A program made the translations under genes and the position numbers. The notes beneath the pieces were generated by a model, which was not told the origin of the DNA, made no database searches, and saw only the letters and a list, made by a program, of their open reading frames with translations. Below, one piece after another: positions 15,931 to 24,347 of a stretch of DNA of 64,000 nucleotides (positions are counted from its first letter, which is position 1; each line of letters begins with the position of its first letter). The DNA is from Actinomycetota bacterium (GTDB taxonomy: Bacteria > Actinomycetota > Acidimicrobiia > IMCC26256 > PALSA-610): positions 26,786-90,785 of the forward strand of contig SXHN01000052.1 in NCBI GenBank assembly GCA_005773635.1, read 5' to 3'.

Positions 15931-18900
15931 ATGGGCGACGATCACGATCCTCGCATCGCGTCGGGTGACGATTCGTCAACTCCAAAAGTTGCGCTGACTG
16001 CGGCACAACGGGCAAAGCTCGCCGCCAAGTTGGGAGTCAAAACTCGCCCTAGCGCCCAACAACCAATCGTTCGGCGCCCTGATGGACTCGATGTCGTGCC
16101 GCTGTCGCATCCGCAGGAACTCTTGTGGCTGCTTGACCAGGTCTCCGGCGGCGGATGGGCCTACAACGCTCCAGAAGCTGTGCGATTCGTTGGACCAATC
16201 GATCTCGACGCATTGCACCAGGCCTATGACGCACTGGTTGCTCATAACGAAATATTGCGCACGACCTACCAACTCAACGAACGCGATGAGCCAATGCAAG
16301 TCATTGGCCCACCAGGCCCGGCCGAGTATCAAGTGGTCGATTTGAGCGAACTCGACCCAACATCCGCAGACGCTCGGCTCCAACTGCTCCTTCGGGATGC
16401 TGCCGAACGGCCGTTTGATTTAGCCGTCGATCCAATCATGCGTGTCCTCGTCGTCCGGCTCAGCCCACTGGAACATGTCGTGCTGTCGGTGTTGCACCAC
16501 ATCGCGATCGACGGTTGGTCGCGGGCACCATTTTGGCAACAACTTGGGGAGCTGTATCGCCGCGCACAATCGGGTGCAACTCTGCGACTCGACCCACAAC
16601 CAATCGAATACGCCGACTTTGCGTTGTGGCAGCGCGAACGCCTCGAAGGCGGCCTCCAGGACGCTCAGCTGGCGTTTTGGAGGCGCGAGCTCGAGGGGGC
16701 CCCGGCTTCGCTCGATCTGCCAACCGATCGAGCCCGCCCACCCGTGCAGTCATTTCAGGGCGCCCACATCCACCGGAAGTTTTCGCCGGACCTGCTGCAA
16801 GCGATTCGCGACGTCGGCCAACGCGAAGGCTGCACACTCTTCATGACCGCGACCGCATTGTTCGCAGTATTTCTGCACAAACTCAGCGGCCAAGACGACA
16901 TCGTGATTGGCACCCCGATCGCGAACCGCAATCGCACTGATCTCGAATCAATTATTGGATATTTTGCAAACACCATCGCGCTCCGCACACCATTGCACGG
17001 CGACCCGACCTTTCAAGAAGTGTTGACGACGGTTCGAACGCGTGCCATTGCGGCCCTCACACACCAAGAGGTGCCATTCGGGAAAGTCGTAATCGAGGTC
17101 TCCCCCGACCGCGACTTATCCAGAACCCCGATTTTCCAAGCACTTCTTGTAGTACACACTGAACAAGCCGCCGATCGCGTGCTGGGAGAAGCAACAGGCG
17201 AACGTCTCGCTTTCGAACGACGCTGGTCGAAGTTCGACATCACCCTCGCCATGGGCGAACACTCAGATGGGCTCGCAGTCGGATTCGAATACGCCACTGA
17301 CCTCTTCGACACCGCAACGGTCGAGCGCATGGCAACACAATTTGAACAACTCACTCGCCGCGCCGTCGAACACCCGGATCTGCGAATCTCAGAACTCGTA
17401 CTTCAGTCGCGTCGTGATGAACGCGATATGTTGCGCCTCGCTGAGGGACCGCAATCGAAGGGCTATCCCGCCTGTTTGCATGAGCTTTTTGAACATTCTG
17501 TTGCCGCCGCGCCTGAAAAAGTCGCAATCGAATTTGAAGATCGGTCCCTCACCTACCGGGAGCTCAATGCAGTCGCGAACGCACTCGCTGCTGAACTCGT
17601 AGACGTCGGCGTCGGACCCGACGTGCCCGTTGGCATCTGCGCGCCACGCGGTATCGAAATGATCGTCGGCCTCATCGCCACCCTCAAAGCGGGCGGAGCA
17701 TGTTTGCCGCTCGACCCTGACTACCCCATCGACCGGCTAGCCCACATGCTGGCCGATTCCGAGGCATCGGTGCTCATCAGTGTGTCTGCCACGAGCCCTC
17801 ATCTCTCTCATTTGAATATCGCCAATGAAATCGTGGTCGATCACGCTTGGCCACGGCTTGTGTCGGCAGCGCCAGATACTCCCCCATTGCCGATCACCGT
17901 CACCGAAGCGCACCTCGCGTACCTCGTCTACACCTCTGGGTCAACCGGAAAGCCCAAGGGCGTCATGCTCACCCATCGTGGCCTCGTCAACCACGCACGA
18001 GCAGCTATCGATCTCTATGGCCTCAACGCCGATGATCGCGTGCTGCAATTTTGTTCCACAAGCTTCGATATCAGCATCGAAGAGATCTTCCCGACGCTCG
18101 CGGCGGGAGCGACGATCGTCGTTCGCACCGAAAGCATGCCGCTTGGTGGCATCGGTCTGTGTGACTGGCTTCGACAACGAGCCATCACCGTGCTGGATCT
18201 TCCAACGGCGTTCTGGCACGAATGGGTTGGCGATCTCCAGTCGCTAGCAGTGCGGCCGCACGATGCCCTTCGTGTCGTGATCGTTGGAGGCGAGACCGCG
18301 AACGCGTCGACCTTTGCGGCCTGGCTCAGCATTGTTGGAGACCGCGTCCGCTGGTTCAACACCTACGGGCCTTCTGAAGCCAGCGTGATTGCGACCGCGT
18401 ATGAAGCTTCAAGACACTGGGATCAAGATTCAGGCCGCGAACTTTCAATCGGCTGGCCCATCAACAACAGCGTGGTGCACATCCTCGACTCGGCCCGCCG
18501 TCCAGCCCCGATTGGCGTACGGGGCGAGATCTATCTCGGTGGCCCTGGGGTCGCCCGTGGCTATCTCAATCAACCCGAGCTCACCGCAGATAGGTTTGTT
18601 GCCGATCCTTTCAATCTCGATTCAGGCCGCAACCTGTATAGAACCGGTGACATCGGCCGACGTCTTCCCGATGGCTCGATCGACTTCGTCGGGCGAGCGG
18701 ATCAGCAGATCAAGATTCGTGGATTTCGCATTGAACCCGGTGAGATCGAAACCGTTCTTGGCGAACATAGCGAAGTAGCCGAAGTGGTCGTAGTTGCAAT
18801 CGACGACCCCACGAAAGGCAAGGTCCTTGTCGCGTACGCGACACGCAGTTCAGCGCCGGCTGCACAAGACAATTTCGGTGCCACCGACGACATCGAACAC

Positions 18901-20148
18901 GAAATCCGCAGGTTTGGCGAAGCGCGCCTGCCCACGTACATGATCCCTTCAGCGGTGATTATTCTCGATCAACTTCCGCGAACACCCAATGGCAAGATCG
19001 ACACGCGCGCCCTTCCGAAACCACAGTTGTTTACCAGTGGGTCCGCGGCGACCGTCCCGCCCCGCGACGACATCGAACGCCAACTCGCGTCCATGTGGTG
19101 CGACGTCCTCCGCATCGATTCAGTGGGCATTTTCGAGAGCTTCTTCGACGTCGGCGGGCATTCTTTGCTCGCAGTGCGCCTCTTCGCGCAGATCGAACGA
19201 CGCTTTGGTGAACGACTTCCACTCGCGTCGCTCATCCAGAATCAAACAATCGCGCAACTCAGCGAGCTGTTACGCAACGACCGGGTCGTTGAGTTCGAGA
19301 CACTGATTGCGCTGCAACCAACGGGCAGTGGCACACCGATCTTCTTGGTACACGGACCCGTGGGCGAGGGCATTATCTATCTTGACCTTGTGCGTCGACT
19401 CGGCGGCGACCAACCTGCATACGCGTTCCAAGACCGCGGGCTCGATCGCACCCGCGCGCAGTTTTCTTCCATTCCCGCAATGGCTCGTTCCTACGTCGAC
19501 GAACTACAAAGTGTCCAACCCCATGGCCCATACGTTGTCGGCGGATTTTGCATGGGCGGAGTTGTCGCATTCGAAATGGCACACCAACTGCGGCTCAGGG
19601 GTGAAGAGATCGCGACGGTGTTACTGATCGATGCTGCACCGTTGGGACACCTCGCCGGCGGCGAGGTGTACACCACCAAAGGCCGTATCAGAACCCATCT
19701 CTCGGAGTTCATCGAATTCAAAGGCAAGCAACGTTGGCTGCACGTTTGGGAGACGAGCCGCAACGTCGGTGACCGGTTAACACGCGCGTACTGGTGGAAA
19801 TTTGTGAAGGCGCGTTACCTCGATAAAGGCAAACCATTGCCAAAAATTCTCCACGATGTCGAAGCCGTAAATTGGCGCATCGGAACCGACTATGTCGTAC
19901 CAGAATTTCACGGCCGGGTTGCGCTACTACGAAAGTCGAACGGTGCCGAATCGTTTCACGAGCGATTTCGGCGTGAGAAATGGGAAGGGCTTGTCGGAGA
20001 AACCTTCAAGGTCTACGACATCGACAGTCCGGCTGTGAGCCACACGACGCTACTCAAGGAGCCGCACGTGCGCCTCCTGGCCGACGCCGTCCGCGACGCT
20101 CTGGACGATGCATTGGCTCGCGACGTCGCCGACACTCCGATTTCTTGA
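15931..20148 (+). CDS. Single-module non-ribosomal peptide synthetase (C-A-PCP-TE)
   Basis: The 1,405-residue protein has four domains. The condensation domain (about 55-490) has the active-site box HHIAIDGWS at residue 189. The adenylation domain (about 500-1035) has core motifs VYTSGSTGKPKGVM (near 667), NTYGPSEASVIATAYE, LYRTGDIGRRLPDG and PRTPNGKIDTRALPKP. The carrier domain carries DVGGHSLLAVRL with its phosphopantetheine Ser near 1077. The thioesterase (about 1135-1390) has GGFCMGG, with Cys1207 where Ser is usual. A C domain at the N-terminus implies that an acyl or peptidyl donor arrives from another protein. A GGGA ribosome site precedes the ATG. Likely partners are the oxygenase (33410) and phosphopantetheinyl transferase (34499). 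Confidence 0.95.
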   Translation: MGDDHDPRIASGDDSSTPKVALTAAQRAKLAAKLGVKTRPSAQQPIVRRPDGLDVVPLSHPQELLWLLDQVSGGGWAYNAPEAVRFVGPIDLDALHQAYDALVAHNEILRTTYQLNERDEPMQVIGPPGPAEYQVVDLSELDPTSADARLQLLLRDAAERPFDLAVDPIMRVLVVRLSPLEHVVLSVLHHIAIDGWSRAPFWQQLGELYRRAQSGATLRLDPQPIEYADFALWQRERLEGGLQDAQLAFWRRELEGAPASLDLPTDRARPPVQSFQGAHIHRKFSPDLLQAIRDVGQREGCTLFMTATALFAVFLHKLSGQDDIVIGTPIANRNRTDLESIIGYFANTIALRTPLHGDPTFQEVLTTVRTRAIAALTHQEVPFGKVVIEVSPDRDLSRTPIFQALLVVHTEQAADRVLGEATGERLAFERRWSKFDITLAMGEHSDGLAVGFEYATDLFDTATVERMATQFEQLTRRAVEHPDLRISELVLQSRRDERDMLRLAEGPQSKGYPACLHELFEHSVAAAPEKVAIEFEDRSLTYRELNAVANALAAELVDVGVGPDVPVGICAPRGIEMIVGLIATLKAGGACLPLDPDYPIDRLAHMLADSEASVLISVSATSPHLSHLNIANEIVVDHAWPRLVSAAPDTPPLPITVTEAHLAYLVYTSGSTGKPKGVMLTHRGLVNHARAAIDLYGLNADDRVLQFCSTSFDISIEEIFPTLAAGATIVVRTESMPLGGIGLCDWLRQRAITVLDLPTAFWHEWVGDLQSLAVRPHDALRVVIVGGETANASTFAAWLSIVGDRVRWFNTYGPSEASVIATAYEASRHWDQDSGRELSIGWPINNSVVHILDSARRPAPIGVRGEIYLGGPGVARGYLNQPELTADRFVADPFNLDSGRNLYRTGDIGRRLPDGSIDFVGRADQQIKIRGFRIEPGEIETVLGEHSEVAEVVVVAIDDPTKGKVLVAYATRSSAPAAQDNFGATDDIEHEIRRFGEARLPTYMIPSAVIILDQLPRTPNGKIDTRALPKPQLFTSGSAATVPPRDDIERQLASMWCDVLRIDSVGIFESFFDVGGHSLLAVRLFAQIERRFGERLPLASLIQNQTIAQLSELLRNDRVVEFETLIALQPTGSGTPIFLVHGPVGEGIIYLDLVRRLGGDQPAYAFQDRGLDRTRAQFSSIPAMARSYVDELQSVQPHGPYVVGGFCMGGVVAFEMAHQLRLRGEEIATVLLIDAAPLGHLAGGEVYTTKGRIRTHLSEFIEFKGKQRWLHVWETSRNVGDRLTRAYWWKFVKARYLDKGKPLPKILHDVEAVNWRIGTDYVVPEFHGRVALLRKSNGAESFHERFRREKWEGLVGETFKVYDIDSPAVSHTTLLKEPHVRLLADAVRDALDDALARDVADTPIS

Positions 20149-20188
20149 CGAGGCCGCGGCTCCGCTCCGAAGCCAATGCTCCCCGACC

Positions 20189-20219
20189 CAGAAGCACGCC
20201 GACGCAGAAGCACGCCGAC
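20189..20219 (+). repeat. Two tandem copies of a 15-bp sequence
   Basis: CAGAAGCACGCCGAC occurs at 20189-20203 and again at 20205-20219, one base apart. It sits in the short gap after the NRPS gene, just before the TCCACA cluster. The significance is unclear. Confidence 0.6.
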
Positions 20220-20221
20220 CT

Positions 20222-20274
20222 ATATCCACAGCACACGCGCAGGTTTCCACACAGAGAGCCACTTGTGATCCACA
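20222..20274 (+). promoter_or_regulatory. Three same-orientation DnaA-box-like 9-mers
   Basis: ATATCCACA (20222), GTTTCCACA (20243) and TGATCCACA (20266) match the DnaA box TTATCCACA at 8, 7 and 8 of 9 positions. They point the same way and are spaced 21 and 23 nt, about two helical turns. The third overlaps the proposed -35 of the small gene at 20299. This is not the usual oriC context (no dnaA, dnaN or gyrB nearby). Confidence 0.35.
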
Positions 20275-20292
20275 GGCGCGCCGGGTTACAAC
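20263..20292 (+). promoter_or_regulatory. Promoter of a probable leaderless small gene
   Basis: TTGTGA (20263-20268), an 18-nt spacer and TACAAC (20287-20292) form a moderate promoter. Its expected start point, seven bases downstream, coincides with the ATG at 20299, which has no ribosome-binding site. Confidence 0.4.
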
Positions 20293-20298
20293 AATCAC

Positions 20299-20550
20299 AT
20301 GGGATTCGATGTGAAGACGCTCGAAGGCGACACCGAGATAGTTGCCGATGCCAATGCGTATCAAATGGAAGGACCGTTCACGACGTTCTTCATTGCCGAC
20401 GGCGGACACGGCAAAATCTCGGGATGGTCCGTTCGGGTTGCGAGCCTACGAACCGACAGCATCGCTAGCATTCGCCGCCGAGAAGCCGACGCGACAACCA
20501 CGGCAGTAACAGTCGATAGCAGCCCGCTCGTTGGCCTCCGGGCGGTCTGA
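20299..20550 (+). CDS. Small protein of unknown function
   Basis: The 83-residue protein has a well-composed N-terminal half (MGFDVKTLEGDTEIVADANA, then EGPFTTFFIADGG) suggesting a small beta-rich fold, and a less ordered Ser/Thr-rich C-terminus. There is no signal peptide, membrane helix or recognisable motif. The ATG lacks a Shine-Dalgarno sequence, and a promoter placed seven bases upstream suggests a leaderless mRNA. It precedes the aldo-keto reductase gene by 45 nt on the same strand. I do not recognise it. Confidence 0.55.
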   Translation: MGFDVKTLEGDTEIVADANAYQMEGPFTTFFIADGGHGKISGWSVRVASLRTDSIASIRRREADATTTAVTVDSSPLVGLRAV

Positions 20551-20595
20551 TTCGACGGTGCCTTGCCGGGCGGAACGCTCGGTTACCGTACGCGC

Positions 20596-21483
20596 ATGAC
20601 AACTACGCCTAAGACCCGTCGGCTCGGCCCAACCGGCCCCACAGTTGGCTCGATCGCGTATGGCTGTTGGAGATTCGGCGGCACCGAGACCAGCATTGCC
20701 ACTGCGAAAATTGACGCGGCGTTGGCATGCGGCATGACACTCATCGACACCGCAGATATCTACGGCTATGGAGACCAAAGTGCTGGCTTCGGAGGCGCAG
20801 AGAAGCTGCTCGGTGACGTACTTCGTAGCGCGCCGTCGCTACGTGGCGAAATGGTTATCGCAACGAAAGGCGGCATCCAACCCGGAGTGCCCTATGACAG
20901 CACTCGGACCTACCTTCTCAATGCGTGCGACGAGTCGTTGACCCGACTCGGAGTCGAATCAGTCGATCTGTATCAGGTCCACCGTCCTGATCTCTTCGCG
21001 CATCCGGCCGAAGTGGCCGCGACGCTCGCCGAAATTGTGCAAAGCGGCCGTGCCGCGCAGGTCGGAGTCTCGAACTACACCGTCTCACAACTTGCGGCAC
21101 TCAATGAATTCGCTCCTGGCCTCGTCACCACAATCCAACCTGAACTCTCATTGTGGCACTACGACCCGATCGACGACGGCACGCTGAATCAAGCGATGCA
21201 ACATCACCTAGTGCCTCTGGCATGGAGCCCTCTTGGGCGCGGCGCAATTGGTGACGAAGGGTCGGACCTCACCGCGGCCATCTCCACAGTCGCGGAGACA
21301 CACAACGTCTCGCCCACTGCCATTGCGATCGCTTGGGTCTTGCACCATCCCGCACGTCCCATCCCAATTATCGGAACTCAACAGATAGCTCGAATTCGTG
21401 ATGCGGCAACCGCGACACAGGTAGTACTGAGTCGTTCTGAATGGTATTCACTGCTAAGCGCCGCGGGCCGCGAACTTCCATGA
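20596..21483 (+). CDS. Aldo/keto reductase
   Basis: The 295-residue NAD(P)H-dependent oxidoreductase has the TIM-barrel signature. LIDTADIYGYGDQS contains the catalytic Asp and Tyr, VIATKGG the Lys, and LYQVHRPDLF the His. GVSNYTVSQLAALN and the C-terminal PIIGTQQIARIRDA correspond to cofactor-binding segments. ATG 20596 (MTTTPKTRRLGPTG) is the natural start; the open frame reaches further upstream. The stop overlaps the ATG of the flavin-dependent oxidoreductase (ATGA at 21480). The substrate is unknown; linkage to the NRPS product is possible but unsupported. Confidence 0.9.
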   Translation: MTTTPKTRRLGPTGPTVGSIAYGCWRFGGTETSIATAKIDAALACGMTLIDTADIYGYGDQSAGFGGAEKLLGDVLRSAPSLRGEMVIATKGGIQPGVPYDSTRTYLLNACDESLTRLGVESVDLYQVHRPDLFAHPAEVAATLAEIVQSGRAAQVGVSNYTVSQLAALNEFAPGLVTTIQPELSLWHYDPIDDGTLNQAMQHHLVPLAWSPLGRGAIGDEGSDLTAAISTVAETHNVSPTAIAIAWVLHHPARPIPIIGTQQIARIRDAATATQVVLSRSEWYSLLSAAGRELP

Positions 21484-22556
21484 TGAACAAGGCATCTGAT
21501 CATCCGGTTGAGGTCGCATGGTTTAGTGCGCTGTGCGATGACGACTACGAGTTTCTGGGCGTGCCCGATCCAGCGCTACGCAGCAGTTGGCGACATTGCG
21601 CAGACATCGTCGCCGAAGCCCGGATACACGGATTCGACAACATCCTGCTCCCCTCCGGCTACGAGCTGGGCATCGACGCAATCGCGTTCGCCGGAGGAAT
21701 AGCGGCATCGCTTGGCGCCACGATGCGCATGCTGGTCGCAGTACGAATGGGCGAGATGTGGCCACCGCAGTTGGCGCGCCAAATCGCGACACTCAGCCAA
21801 ATGTGCGATGGAAAATTGACGATCAACATCATTTCGAGCGACTTGCCGGGAGCCACGTTGGCAAGCGAACCTCGATATCGGCGCACGTTGGAAGCGATGA
21901 TGATTCTGCGAGATCTGTTGAACAATCGCCCGGTCGACACTCACGGCGAGTTCTTCGATATCACGCTGCGGCCGCCCACCGCTTCCGCCGCGATAGAACG
22001 GGCTCCGTTGTTCTATTTTGGTGGGCTGTCCGAGGCGGCGCGTGAGGTTGCCGCGCAAGCCGCGGATGTATATCTGATGTGGCCCGAGACCGAAAAGGCG
22101 GCGGCTGAACTCATCACCGACATGACGGCGCGTGCCGCCGTACATGGGCGCACCTTGAAATTCGGTTTTCGAAGCCACGTCGTAGTGCGCGACACCGAAG
22201 CCAACGCACGTCAAGCCGCCGCGCTACTACTTTCAAAGCTTGATGAGGAACAAGGAAATCGCATTCGCTTGCAGTCACTTGATTCTGGTTCCGTCGGAGT
22301 CTCCCGACAGCGCGATTTACGAAATGCAAGCGATGACGACGGCTACGTCGAACCGCACCTTTGGACTGGCATCGGTCGAGCCCGATCTGGATGTGGAGCC
22401 GCAATCGTCGGCAACCCACAACAGGTGCACGCCAAACTGTTGCGGTACCGTGATCTTGGAATCGATTCATTTATTCTCTCGGGCTACCCCCACCTAGATG
22501 AATGTCGACGGTTCGGTTCGATGGTCTTGCCGCTACTGAGCCACAGCCCTCTATGA
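21480..22556 (+). CDS. LLM-class flavin-dependent monooxygenase (SsuD-like)
   Basis: The 358-residue protein belongs to the bacterial luciferase-like family. Typical segments are HGFDNILLPSGYELGIDAIA, LGATMRMLVAVRMGEMWPP, LARQIATLSQMCDGKLTINI and YFGGLSEAAREVAAQAADVY, which resemble alkanesulfonate monooxygenases. FMNH2 would come from a separate reductase not seen here. Two adjacent ATG codons (21480 and 21483) are possible starts; the first overlaps the previous stop. The stop overlaps the start of the PAP2 gene (ATGA at 22553). The three genes are therefore translationally coupled. Confidence 0.88.
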   Translation: MMNKASDHPVEVAWFSALCDDDYEFLGVPDPALRSSWRHCADIVAEARIHGFDNILLPSGYELGIDAIAFAGGIAASLGATMRMLVAVRMGEMWPPQLARQIATLSQMCDGKLTINIISSDLPGATLASEPRYRRTLEAMMILRDLLNNRPVDTHGEFFDITLRPPTASAAIERAPLFYFGGLSEAAREVAAQAADVYLMWPETEKAAAELITDMTARAAVHGRTLKFGFRSHVVVRDTEANARQAAALLLSKLDEEQGNRIRLQSLDSGSVGVSRQRDLRNASDDDGYVEPHLWTGIGRARSGCGAAIVGNPQQVHAKLLRYRDLGIDSFILSGYPHLDECRRFGSMVLPLLSHSPL

Positions 22557-23416
22557 CACCAGCGCAACGCAGACAGTTGATTGGCAAGTCACTCGGGGCG
22601 GCAGTCGTGCTCTATGGAGTGTTCATAGGCACTCGTTGGGGCCAGCGTGCCGACAGCGCCGCCAAGGTCTACGCACAGGTACACCGATACACGCCTCGGT
22701 TGCGGAGTCGCGGACTTCCTCCGCTTCGAGATATCAGCCTCGTCATTCCACTCGTAGCAACCGCGATCACTTTGGTGTTGTTAGCCATGCAACCGCGGAC
22801 CCAGAGGTGGCGGGCCGTCGTCGCGGTCGCCGCCGTGGTCATTCCCGGGGTCATGATTTGCCAGGCGTTGAAGGTCGTGCTGCCATACCCCGCTCTCACG
22901 AAATACCCTGACTGGATCGGAAGCTCCACGTTTCCCAGCGGGCACACCGCATTTGTCAGTGGCCTCGCGTTGAGCTGCTACGGGCTGATGCCTCGACGGA
23001 TGCGCTTTTACGGGAGCTATCTCAGCGCCGTAATGGTTTTCGCGATCACGGTAGGGGTCGTGGTCGACGGGCGTCATCGCCCAAGCGAAACCGCGTCCGC
23101 AGTTGCGGTTGTAGTGGCCTGGTACCTCAGCATCAGCCCATTCGTCACAGTTATGGCCCGTTCGCCAGGTGCACACCGCAGCCCAACGTTTCGGGTTTCT
23201 GGATACGCGGCAGGTGCCTGCAGCCTGGGCCTCGCGGCGTCGGTCAGACTCGACGATTTCCCCCCGGCGGTCGCTTCAGTCGATCGAGCGTTCGCTGCAG
23301 CGGTGCTCTTGGCAGCATCGACATCGCTGTTGTTCCACGATCTCATCACGGTGTACTTCAGCGATCGCGACCTCCGTTGGACGCGGCGAATTGCCGAAAG
23401 CACGACGGCTTTGTGA
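22553..23416 (+). CDS. PAP2-family membrane phosphatase
   Basis: The 287-residue membrane protein carries PAP2 phosphatase motifs. KVVLPYP approximates motif 1, SSTFPSGHTAFVSG is motif 2, and VVVDGRHRPSE is motif 3, with the catalytic His residues in SGH and GRH. The Arg of motif 1 (KxxxxxxRP) is not clear. Several hydrophobic segments flank these boxes. ATG 22553 overlaps the upstream stop; another in-frame ATG at 22502 would overlap the previous gene by 55 nt and is less likely. The substrate could be a lipid or undecaprenyl phosphate. Confidence 0.8.
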   Translation: MTPAQRRQLIGKSLGAAVVLYGVFIGTRWGQRADSAAKVYAQVHRYTPRLRSRGLPPLRDISLVIPLVATAITLVLLAMQPRTQRWRAVVAVAAVVIPGVMICQALKVVLPYPALTKYPDWIGSSTFPSGHTAFVSGLALSCYGLMPRRMRFYGSYLSAVMVFAITVGVVVDGRHRPSETASAVAVVVAWYLSISPFVTVMARSPGAHRSPTFRVSGYAAGACSLGLAASVRLDDFPPAVASVDRAFAAAVLLAASTSLLFHDLITVYFSDRDLRWTRRIAESTTAL

Positions 23417-23453
23417 TCTCACTTCGCCAGGCCCGGATTGCCCGGTGCAGGAT

Positions 23454-24347
23454 TCAACGACGGACCGGCGCGCCAAGCAGCGTGGCGAGCAAACGATCAT
23501 CAAGTTCGGGATCGGTTTGTGAAGACAAACGATGCGTGAGAAATTCGCGCCAAAACTCGCGCGATTCCTCATCGATCGCATGCGACAACGGTTGGCCCTT
23601 CAGCGTGGCAGTGGCGACCATCCAGAAGACCGCGTCGCCAGACGGCGGGCCGTATCGAGCATCTTCGTAATCAAACAATGTGTGTGAACCAAACCAAAGT
23701 CGGCGCAGGTTCCATGGCGCGAAATCGCCATGCATCGGTACCCAGTGCGCAGGCCCAACTCGCGGCAACACATCTGCAAGACTGAGTTGCAGCCACTCCA
23801 GAATTGGAGCGACGTTGCCCCAAAACGGTCGATGCGGGCGGGGCGGCAGTGCCGACATCGCTGTGAATTGCAATCCGTGGGCCGTACCGCCTACGAGTAA
23901 TCGAGGAACGATGACAGGAGCTCGTTTTGCGTTCGACAACTCCGTGAGACAGCGTTGTTCAACCCCGAACGAAACGGCGCTCGACTCACCCGCGATCTTG
24001 CAGAACGTAATAGGTGAACCATCGCGAAACGCCAGAATTAGGTGCGCACCACGATGATCTTGGCGTCGAGACAGCAATGCAAAGGCGTCAAGGCCCCCGA
24101 CGACGTCTGCCACCACATCAAGGACGCCGCGCACCGCGACAGGAAGGTCGAGCGCCTGGCGCTTGCCCGGAATGAGATGCGACCCTGTGGTTCTTGCGAC
24201 ACACCAAGCAAGATGATGCGCTGCAACTGCGCTAGCTCGACAGGACATTGCCGTAGCTACTGCACCCGCTGCGCCGCGCCCGACCGATGTTGGAATCAAG
24301 AGGCGGCGATTCAGTGGATACGGAACCACTCGCCCCGCTACTCCCAT
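23454..24347 (-). CDS. APH-fold phosphotransferase
   Basis: The 297-residue protein resembles aminoglycoside/choline kinase-like enzymes. The catalytic loop is WVPMHGDFAPWNLRRL (HGD...N) and the metal motif LFDYEDARYGPP (D-x-x-D). The N-terminal ATP lobe is weakly conserved. ATG 24347 was chosen because it overlaps the sulfotransferase stop by ten bases and removes an implausible upstream extension. It is the last gene of the operon formed by the giant secreted protein and the sulfotransferase. The substrate is unknown; a cell-surface glycan precursor or small molecule are both possible. Resistance cannot be inferred. Confidence 0.7.
   Translation of the reverse strand: MGVAGRVVPYPLNRRLLIPTSVGRGAAGAVATAMSCRASAVAAHHLAWCVARTTGSHLIPGKRQALDLPVAVRGVLDVVADVVGGLDAFALLSRRQDHRGAHLILAFRDGSPITFCKIAGESSAVSFGVEQRCLTELSNAKRAPVIVPRLLVGGTAHGLQFTAMSALPPRPHRPFWGNVAPILEWLQLSLADVLPRVGPAHWVPMHGDFAPWNLRRLWFGSHTLFDYEDARYGPPSGDAVFWMVATATLKGQPLSHAIDEESREFWREFLTHRLSSQTDPELDDRLLATLLGAPVRR

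Noticed and set aside
20222..20274. Chromosome origin (oriC)
   Set aside because: There are only three imperfect boxes, no AT-rich unwinding region, and no dnaA, dnaN, recF or gyrB nearby.
23454..24347. Antibiotic-resistance gene (aminoglycoside phosphotransferase)
   Set aside because: Only the generic catalytic loop is shared. The neighbourhood suggests a metabolic or surface role and the substrate cannot be told from sequence.
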